NCBI RefSeq assembly: GCF_003231305.1
Contig: NZ_QKVM01000034.1
Span: 1-64,000 of the forward strand
Direction: 5' to 3'
Length of the DNA stretch: 64,000 nucleotides
DNA from: Pseudomonas sichuanensis
GTDB lineage: Bacteria; Pseudomonadota; Gammaproteobacteria; Pseudomonadales; Pseudomonadaceae
A program made the translations under genes and the position numbers. Each line of letters opens with the position of its first letter. Position 1 is the stretch's first letter. Under the pieces are notes generated by a model that saw only the letters and a list, made by a program, of their open reading frames with translations, made no database searches and was not told where the DNA came from. Below, in pieces: positions 55,379 through 64,000 of the stretch.

Positions 55379-56844
55379 GCGGGCCTCGGGATCAAGAGTT
55401 TCGCCTGGCCGCCGAACGCGGCGACACGCCGTTGCTGCCCAGTGAGCGGGTCTGGGGCTTCTGGGGCTATGCCTACGCCAACTCGGCGCTGGCGGTGGCC
55501 ACCTGGGTGTTCCTGATCGGCGGCGCCACCGCGCTGTTCGTCGGCCCGCTGCAGGGCATCGCCGCGATCGTCATCGGCAATATCCTCGGCGTGGTGCTGG
55601 CCTCCGCGTCCACCTGCCTGCCGTGCGGCAAGTACGGCGTCGAACAGTTCACCTTCCTGCGCAGCATGTTCGGCCTCAACGGCAGCCGCCTGGTGTACTT
55701 CCTTTCGGTGGTGGTGCTGACCATGGGCTGGCTGGCGGTGCTCGGGCTGATGTGCGGGCGGGCACTGGATAACCTTGAAACCCTGGTGCAGCACGCCGAG
55801 CCCGACGGCGACGGCTGGCTGGTGACCGCCGGGGCGCTGCTGGCGATCCTGCTGGCGGCGCTGGTGGCCATTCGCGGGCCGGACATGATCCGCCTGCTGA
55901 GCGCGCTGATCGCGCCCAGCCTGATCCTGATCATGCTGGCGCTGATGTACTTCATCCTGCGCAGCCACAGCCTCGCCGAACTGCTGGCCATGCCGGCCTT
56001 GCAGCCGCCGTTCGAGAACCCCCACGTCAACTTCATGGTCGCGGTGGAAATCAACATCGCCGCCGGCTTCTCCTGGTGGCCCTACATCGGCAACCTGTCG
56101 CGCCTGTGCAGCAACCAGCGCACGGCCTTCTGGCCGAACCTGGTGGGCATCTTCGGCGCGGCGGTGCTGGGCGAGTCGGTCAGCCTGTTCGCCGCCACCA
56201 CCCTGGGCAGCAGCGACCCCACCGCCTGGATGCGGGTGGCCGGGGGCATGGCCTTCGGTGTGATCGCCCTGGGCTTTTTGGCCCTGGCCAACCTCACCGG
56301 CATGGTCAACATCCTCTACACCGCGGTGATCGGCTTGCGCCAGCTGGCCGGGGAGCGCCTGCGCAGCCTAGGCTGGGCGGTGTTGATCGGGCTGTTCTGC
56401 ATCATCCCGGTGGCCATCGTGGTGCTGCTGCCGGGGATCTACGACGGCTTCTTCATCTTTCTGGTGTGGACCTCGGCACTCAACAGCGCCCTGGCCGGCA
56501 TCGGCATTGCCGATTACTTCTTCCTGCGCCGCCAGCGGGTCAACCTGCGCCACCTTTACGCCGAACAAAGCGCCTCGCCGCTGCGTTTCTGCCGGGGCTT
56601 CAACCCCATCGCGCTGCTGGCGCTGGCGGCGGGCTTCGCCATCTACGTGGTGGTGTTCAACCCGCAGACCTTGGCCCACACCAGCTTCTTCACCTTCGCC
56701 ACCGCCTCGCTGCCGTCCTGCCTGCTGGCCGGGCTCGTGCACTACGGCCTGACCCGCTTGCTGGCGGCGCACCTGGGCTGGGGCGGCTACCCCAAGGGCA
56801 ATCAACATCACGATCGGGCCGCCGGCCTTCGCGTACAGGACTGA
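55375..56844 (+). CDS. NCS1-family purine/cytosine-type permease
   Basis: A 489-residue permease with about 12 transmembrane helices, of the NCS1 (CodB/PurP-type) family: VWGFWGYAYANSALAVATWVFLIGGA at the start, FLRSMFGLNGSRL, and GFSWWPYIGNLSRLC. NCS1 proteins take up cytosine, allantoin, hydantoins and similar nitrogen compounds; here a guanidino compound is possible. Coupled to the 59-residue membrane protein before it and 3 bp from the GMC dehydrogenase after it. Confidence 0.9.
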   Translation: MSGPRDQEFRLAAERGDTPLLPSERVWGFWGYAYANSALAVATWVFLIGGATALFVGPLQGIAAIVIGNILGVVLASASTCLPCGKYGVEQFTFLRSMFGLNGSRLVYFLSVVVLTMGWLAVLGLMCGRALDNLETLVQHAEPDGDGWLVTAGALLAILLAALVAIRGPDMIRLLSALIAPSLILIMLALMYFILRSHSLAELLAMPALQPPFENPHVNFMVAVEINIAAGFSWWPYIGNLSRLCSNQRTAFWPNLVGIFGAAVLGESVSLFAATTLGSSDPTAWMRVAGGMAFGVIALGFLALANLTGMVNILYTAVIGLRQLAGERLRSLGWAVLIGLFCIIPVAIVVLLPGIYDGFFIFLVWTSALNSALAGIGIADYFFLRRQRVNLRHLYAEQSASPLRFCRGFNPIALLALAAGFAIYVVVFNPQTLAHTSFFTFATASLPSCLLAGLVHYGLTRLLAAHLGWGGYPKGNQHHDRAAGLRVQD

Positions 56845-56847
56845 ACC

Positions 56848-58527
56848 ATGAACAAGCGATACGACTACATCATCATCGGTGCGGGCTCTGCCGGCTGCGT
56901 TTTGGCCAACCGCCTGACCGAGGACGCCGGCACTTCGGTGCTGGTCCTGGAGTTCGGCGGCAGCGACCGCAGCGTGCTGATCCAGATGCCCAGCGCGTTC
57001 TCCTTGCCGATGAACACCAAAAAATACAACTGGCGCTACGAAACCGTGGCCGAGCCGCACCTGGACGGCCGGCGCCTGCACTGCCCACGGGGCAAGGTGC
57101 TGGGTGGTTCGTCGTCGATCAACGGCCTGGTCTACATCCGTGGCCACGCCTGCGACTTCGACGAATGGGAAAGCCTGGGCGCCAAGCACTGGAGCTACCG
57201 CCACTGCCTGCCGTACTTCAAGCGTGCCGAAAACTTCAAGTTCGGCGGCGACGACTACCGCGGCGGCGCAGGGCCCTTGGCCACCAACAATGGCAACAAC
57301 ATGCAGAACCCGCTGTACGGCGCCTGGGTCGAGGCCGGTGCCGAGGCTGGCTATATCAAGACCGACGACTGCAACGGCTACATGCAGGAAGGCTTCGGCG
57401 CCATGCACATGACGGTCAAGGACGGCGTGCGCTGGTCCACCGCCAACGCCTACCTGCGCCCGGCCATGAACCGGCCCAACCTGACCGTGGTCACCCACGC
57501 CATGACCCGGCGCATCCTGCTCGACGGCAAGCGCGCGGTAGGGGTGGAGTACGACGAAGGCGGGCAGACTCACAAGGTGCTGTGCAACCGCGAGGTGCTG
57601 GTTGCGTCCGGCCCGATCGGCTCGCCGCACCTGTTGCAGCGCTCCGGCATCGGCCCCGAGGCGGTGCTGAAGAAGGCCGGCATCGAGGTGCGCCATCACC
57701 TGCCGGGCGTGGGCGAGAACCTGCAGGACCATTCGGAAATCTACATCCAGTACGCCTGCAAGCAGCCGATCACCCTCAACGGCAAGATGAGCCTGCTGGG
57801 CAAGGCGATGATCGGCCTGCGCTGGCTGCTGTTCAAGGATGGCCTGGGCGCCAGCAACCACTTCGAGGCCGGCGGTTTCATCCGTTCTTCCAAGGGGCTG
57901 CGCTGGCCGGACATCCAGTTCCACTTCCTGCCGGCGGCCATGCGCTACGACGGTGACAAACCGTTCAAGGGCCACGGTTTCATGGTGCTCACCGGGCCCA
58001 ACAAGCCCAAGAGCCGCGGCCATGTGCGGGCGCTGTCGGCCGACCCGTACCAGCACCCGGAAATCCGCTTCAACTACCTGGAGAGCGAAGAGGACCGCGA
58101 GGGCTTCCGCCGCTGCGTGCGCCTGACCCGCGAGATCCTCGCCCAGCCGGCCATGGACCGCTTCCGCGGCGAGGAGCTGGCGCCCGGGCCCCAGGTGCAG
58201 ACCGACGAACAGATCGACGCCTTCGTGCGCGCCAACATGGAAAGCACCATGCACCCCTGCGGCTCGTGCCGCATGGGTGAGGACGACATGGCGGTGGTCG
58301 ATTCCACGCTGCGGGTGCGTGGGTTGCAGGGGCTGCGGGTGATCGACTCGTCGGTGTTCCCGACCGAGCCCAACGGCAACCTCAACGCCCCGACCATCAT
58401 GCTCGCCGAGCGTGCGGCGGACCTGGTGCGCGGGCGCGAGCCGCTGGCGCCGAGCGATGTGCCGGTGGGGTTGGTGGGGGATTGGCAGGAGGAACAGCGC
58501 AGCCGCGCGCCGGTGCGCAGCCTGTAA
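56848..58527 (+). CDS. GMC-family alcohol dehydrogenase (BetA-like)
   Basis: A 559-residue GMC oxidoreductase resembling choline dehydrogenase in length and motifs: DYIIIGAGSAGCVLANRL, PRGKVLGGSSSINGLVYIRGH, ASGPIGSPHLLQRSGIGP, and HPCGSCRMG with the catalytic His near the C-terminus. Choline itself is not excluded, but no betI or betT is present and the companion is a ureohydrolase, so another amino or guanidino alcohol is likely. Last gene of the cluster; a REP pair follows at 58551. Confidence 0.9.
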   Translation: MNKRYDYIIIGAGSAGCVLANRLTEDAGTSVLVLEFGGSDRSVLIQMPSAFSLPMNTKKYNWRYETVAEPHLDGRRLHCPRGKVLGGSSSINGLVYIRGHACDFDEWESLGAKHWSYRHCLPYFKRAENFKFGGDDYRGGAGPLATNNGNNMQNPLYGAWVEAGAEAGYIKTDDCNGYMQEGFGAMHMTVKDGVRWSTANAYLRPAMNRPNLTVVTHAMTRRILLDGKRAVGVEYDEGGQTHKVLCNREVLVASGPIGSPHLLQRSGIGPEAVLKKAGIEVRHHLPGVGENLQDHSEIYIQYACKQPITLNGKMSLLGKAMIGLRWLLFKDGLGASNHFEAGGFIRSSKGLRWPDIQFHFLPAAMRYDGDKPFKGHGFMVLTGPNKPKSRGHVRALSADPYQHPEIRFNYLESEEDREGFRRCVRLTREILAQPAMDRFRGEELAPGPQVQTDEQIDAFVRANMESTMHPCGSCRMGEDDMAVVDSTLRVRGLQGLRVIDSSVFPTEPNGNLNAPTIMLAERAADLVRGREPLAPSDVPVGLVGDWQEEQRSRAPVRSL

Positions 58528-58550
58528 AGGCACACGCGTACCTGTATGTG

Positions 58551-58667
58551 TGTAGGAGCGGCCTTGTGCCGCGAAAGGGCTGCGCAGCAGCCCCAGCGAT
58601 GTTCGCGGTGACGCCTGAATCTAGGGGCCGCTTTGCGGCCCTATCGCGACACAAGGCCGCTCCTACA
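58551..58667. repeat. Inverted REP pair (BIME-like)
   Basis: TGTAGGAGCGGCCTTGTG at 58551-58568 is repeated exactly in inverse at 58650-58667. The flanking CCGCGAAAGGGC-type sequence is the class of repetitive extragenic palindrome scattered through P. putida genomes. An inner pair GGGGCCGC / GCGGCCC adds a second stem. It sits between two transcription units. Confidence 0.85.
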
Positions 58668-58857
58668 ACAGGACCGCGTTACAGCGGACCGAATGCGCTC
58701 CAATGTAGCGATATCGCTACAGGGCGGGTGAGGGCAGGGTTTACCACGCCTTCACGGAAGTTGAAGGGTGCATCTACAGGTTTTATTGGAGTGAGTTCAT
58801 TACGCAACACTCGTGCGAAACCTATAACAAACCCCGATTCCAGCGGCCTCTGGCCCT

Positions 58858-58873
58858 TGGCACATACCTTGCT
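58858..58873 (+). promoter_or_regulatory. Sigma-54 (-24/-12) promoter of the amino acid permease
   Basis: TGGCACATACCTTGCT: a perfect match to TGGCAC-N5-TTGCW, about 100 bp before the permease ATG. The sigma-54 activator GcsR is encoded directly after the permease. Confidence 0.85.
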
Positions 58874-58972
58874 CTTTCCCTTGCGTTCGGCCGGGCTTCC
58901 AGACCAATAGCCCGGCTCGGAAAGTTGAACTTGTGACGTTATAAAAACAATTAAACTAGCAAGGTAAAAATA

Positions 58973-60397
58973 ATGAACAACTTGCCACATGGCCAACGCC
59001 TGCCTGAGGCTGACGGCCACGAACTGCAGCGCAACCTGTCCAACCGCCACATCCAGTTGATCGCCATCGGTGGTGCCATCGGCACCGGCCTGTTCATGGG
59101 CTCGGGCAAGACCATCAGCCTGGCCGGCCCGTCGATCATCTTCGTCTACATGATCATCGGCTTCATGCTGTTCTTTGTCATGCGGGCGATGGGCGAACTA
59201 TTGCTGTCCAACTTGAAGTACAAATCCTTCATCGATTTCTCCGCCGACCTGCTGGGGCCGTGGGCCGGGTTCTTTACCGGCTGGACCTACTGGTTCTGCT
59301 GGATCGTCACCGGCATTGCCGATGTGATCGCGATTGCCGCCTATGCACAGTTCTGGTTCCCGGACATTCCCCTGTGGCTGCCGGCACTGGCCTGCGTCGG
59401 CGTGCTGCTGTCGCTCAACCTGATGACCGTGAAACTGTTCGGCGAGATGGAATTCTGGTTTGCCATGATCAAGATCGTGGCCATCTGTGCCCTGGTCTGC
59501 ACCGGCCTGTACATGGTGGCGGCGGCCTACCAGTCGCCGGCCGGCAACGTCGCTTCGCTGGCCAACCTGTGGAATGACGACGGCATGTTCCCCCATGGCG
59601 CCATGGGTTTCTTCGCCGGTTTCCAGATTGCCGTGTTCGCCTTCGTCGGCATCGAGCTGGTGGGCACCACCGCCGCCGAAACCAAGAACCCGGAACGCAA
59701 CCTGCCACGGGCGATCAACTCGATCCCGCTGCGCATCATCATCTTCTACGTGTTCGCGCTGGTCGCCATCATGGCCGTGACCCCCTGGCGCGAAGTGGTG
59801 GCCAACAAGAGCCCCTTCGTCGAGCTGTTCGTGCTGGCCGGGCTGCCGGCGGCGGCGGGGATCATCAACTTCGTGGTGCTGACCTCGGCGGCGTCCTCGG
59901 CCAACAGTGGCGTGTTCTCCACCAGCCGCATGCTCTACGGCCTGGCGCTGGACGGTGATGCGCCCGGCAGGTTCGGCGCGCTGTCCAGCCGCGCGGTGCC
60001 GTCCAATGGCCTGATCTTTTCCTGTCTCTGCCTGACGGCCGGGGCGCTGGTGATCTACCTGGTGCCGAACATGCTCGATGCCTTCACCTTGATCACCACG
60101 GTGTCGGCACTGCTGTTCATGTTCGTCTGGTCGATGATCCTGCTGTCGTACCTGGCCTACCGCAAGCAGCGGGCGCACCTGCACCAGGCCTCGAAGTACA
60201 AGATGCCCGGCGGCACGCTGATGTGCTGGGTGTGCCTTGCGTTCTTCGTGTTCATCCTCGGCCTGCTGGCCCTGGAGGCCGACACGCGCCTGGCGTTGTA
60301 CGCCGTGCCGGTGTGGTTCGCGGTGCTGGGCCTGGCCTATCGCTCCCTGCGCCAGAAACGCCAGGAGAACGGGCAGCTGTCCCTCGATACCGATTGA
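58973..60397 (+). CDS. APC-family amino acid permease (CycA-like, probably glycine/D-alanine/D-serine)
   Basis: A 474-residue permease with 12 transmembrane helices: LSNRHIQLIAIGGAIGTGLFMGSG (residues about 22-45) and the GFFAGFQIAVFAFVGIELVGTTAAETKNPERNLPRAI segment typical of the amino acid transporter subfamily that includes CycA. The neighbourhood (GcsR, gcvH, gcvP) and the shared promoter class point to glycine as the main substrate. No clear terminator lies between it and gcsR, 81 bp further on. Confidence 0.88.
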   Translation: MNNLPHGQRLPEADGHELQRNLSNRHIQLIAIGGAIGTGLFMGSGKTISLAGPSIIFVYMIIGFMLFFVMRAMGELLLSNLKYKSFIDFSADLLGPWAGFFTGWTYWFCWIVTGIADVIAIAAYAQFWFPDIPLWLPALACVGVLLSLNLMTVKLFGEMEFWFAMIKIVAICALVCTGLYMVAAAYQSPAGNVASLANLWNDDGMFPHGAMGFFAGFQIAVFAFVGIELVGTTAAETKNPERNLPRAINSIPLRIIIFYVFALVAIMAVTPWREVVANKSPFVELFVLAGLPAAAGIINFVVLTSAASSANSGVFSTSRMLYGLALDGDAPGRFGALSSRAVPSNGLIFSCLCLTAGALVIYLVPNMLDAFTLITTVSALLFMFVWSMILLSYLAYRKQRAHLHQASKYKMPGGTLMCWVCLAFFVFILGLLALEADTRLALYAVPVWFAVLGLAYRSLRQKRQENGQLSLDTD

Positions 60398-60478
60398 TCG
60401 CCAGGTTCAGGTTTTACCCAGGGGGGCAGCGCACCGTGCGCCGTCCCCCTGTTGTCGTTTGCCAAGCAGGGAGTCCCG

Positions 60479-62011
<1,533 letters not shown>

Positions 62012-62200
62012 GGGCCTGGAGTCACTTCGCTCCACTGGAGTGTTTGTGCTCCAGCGGGGCCGGAACCCCGGCTGGATTGGCCCGCCAGCCCGGCGCTGGC
62101 AGGCGGGCACTGCAGGCGGAGCGATTTCGCTCCGAAGTGCAGGCCGACGGATATCCATGAGGTGCTCATAACTAGCTGAAATATAACGTTTTTATTGAGT

Positions 62201-62216
62201 TGGCATTGCCCTTGCT
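62201..62216 (+). promoter_or_regulatory. Sigma-54 (-24/-12) promoter of gcvH-gcvP
   Basis: TGGCATTGCCCTTGCT: GG, ten bases, GC, with TTGC at -12, 55 bp before the gcvH ATG. The 190 bases upstream, to the gcsR stop, contain several GC-rich hairpins (for example CGGAGCGA / TCGCTCCG at 62117-62134) and should hold the GcsR-binding repeats. Confidence 0.85.
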
Positions 62217-62270
62217 CTGTTACCGCTAGTCCTGTCCCGGGACCCACCCGATAACAAGAAAGGAACCTCC

Positions 62271-62648
62271 ATGAGCACTCTGCGTTTTACCCCTGAACAC
62301 GAATGGCTGCGTCTGGAAGCGAGCGGCGAGCTGACCGTAGGCATCACCAGCTACGCCCAGCAGGCCCTGGGTGATGTGGTGTTCGTGCAACTGCCCGAGC
62401 CCGGCGCGTACGACGAGGGCAGCGAAGTCGCGGTGCTGGAGTCGGTGAAGGCCGCCAGCAATATCGGCATGCCGCTCAACGGCACGGTGGTGGCGGTCAA
62501 TCAGGCCCTGGCCGACGACCCCGAGCTGGTCAACGCCTCGCCCATGCAGGACGGCTGGTTCTTCCGCATCCAGGCCAACGACCTGGCCGATCTCGACAGC
62601 CTGATGGACCAGGACGGCTACGACCGCTTCCTGGCCGACAACGCCTGA
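62271..62648 (+). CDS. gcvH: Glycine cleavage system H protein
   Basis: A 125-residue H protein: FTPEHEWLRLE at the start, and the lipoyl attachment Lys60 in LESVKAASNI, within the usual hammerhead domain. Lipoate on this lysine shuttles the aminomethyl group from GcvP to GcvT. A clear AAGGA precedes the ATG. gcvP starts 15 bp downstream. Given GcsR next door this is the inducible, catabolic copy (the gcvH2 type). Confidence 0.96.
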   Translation: MSTLRFTPEHEWLRLEASGELTVGITSYAQQALGDVVFVQLPEPGAYDEGSEVAVLESVKAASNIGMPLNGTVVAVNQALADDPELVNASPMQDGWFFRIQANDLADLDSLMDQDGYDRFLADNA

Positions 62649-62662
62649 GCCAGGGTGCCGAC

Positions 62663-64000
<1,338 letters not shown>

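Larger units (their letters stand above)
58528..58972. other. Intergenic region with REP pair and sigma-54 promoter
   Basis: About 445 bases. It contains the inverted REP pair (58551-58667) that ends the previous cluster, then about 190 bases with nothing I recognise, then the -24/-12 promoter at 58858-58873 and a 100-base leader for the amino acid permease. Confidence 0.6.

Noticed and set aside
56848..58527. Naming the last GMC gene betA and the aldehyde dehydrogenase betB
   Set aside because: No betI regulator or betT transporter is present, gene order differs from the bet operon, and the partner is a ureohydrolase.
62117..62134. Perfect hairpin CGGAGCGA / TCGCTCCG after gcsR as a terminator
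   Set aside because: No T run follows and it lies in a wider GC-rich structured region upstream of the gcvH promoter; it may instead be a repeat or activator-binding region.

Overview
The window looks like chromosome from a fluorescent Pseudomonas, most likely the P. putida group. The protein families and their order, the high-GC third codon positions, the 35-bp-class REP sequence at 58551-58667 and the GcsR/gcvHP block all fit. No rRNA, tRNA, CRISPR array, transposase or phage gene was seen. Genes are dense and almost all belong to accessory transport, catabolic and regulatory operons.

Layout. 1-7.9 kb: a blue-light regulon. A short LOV photoreceptor lies divergent from a LitR-type MerR regulator. 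Two convergent operons (chalcone isomerase-like/DUF3833/DUF2256, and NTF2-like/SDR/FAD oxidoreductase/DUF1365/Cfa/DUF2878) carry T(G/A)TACA-N12-TGTACA boxes. 7.9-14.2 kb: a LysR-controlled set for an unsaturated di- or tricarboxylate (PrpF-family isomerase, DctA, CitMHS, OprD porin). 14.2-16.2 kb: an orphan two-enzyme peptidoglycan hydrolase. 16.4-23.7 kb: an RND tripartite efflux operon flanked by two paralogous TetR repressors, one followed by a DUF2158 gene.

24-49.1 kb is the most interesting part: a large, apparently undescribed catabolic regulon. It holds a DUF1329/DUF1302/MMPL/YCF48 envelope module, a DAO-type oxidase, two independent pairs of Tat-signal flavin amine oxidase plus membrane-anchored di-heme cytochrome c, a mono-heme cytochrome c, a RidA deaminase, a PhyH dioxygenase, and a ketone-to-acyl-CoA series (Baeyer-Villiger monooxygenase, esterase, GMC alcohol dehydrogenase, aldehyde dehydrogenase, AlkK-like CoA ligase). 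A motif ATAAC-N4-GTT occurs seven times, each time in an intergenic region in front of one of these transcription units, and a TetR gene sits in the middle. My reading is periplasmic, respiratory-chain-linked oxidation of a hydrophobic amine, followed by Baeyer-Villiger cleavage and beta-oxidation.

49.2-51.4 kb: a chemoreceptor. 51.4-58.5 kb: a LysR regulator divergent from an ureohydrolase, aldehyde dehydrogenase, 59-residue membrane protein, NCS1 permease and GMC alcohol dehydrogenase; together these suggest use of a guanidino alcohol or a similar compound. 58.9-64 kb: an amino acid permease, the sigma-54 activator GcsR, and gcvH-gcvP (gcvP cut by the window end). The permease and gcvH both have -24/-12 promoters, so GcsR probably drives both glycine uptake and cleavage.
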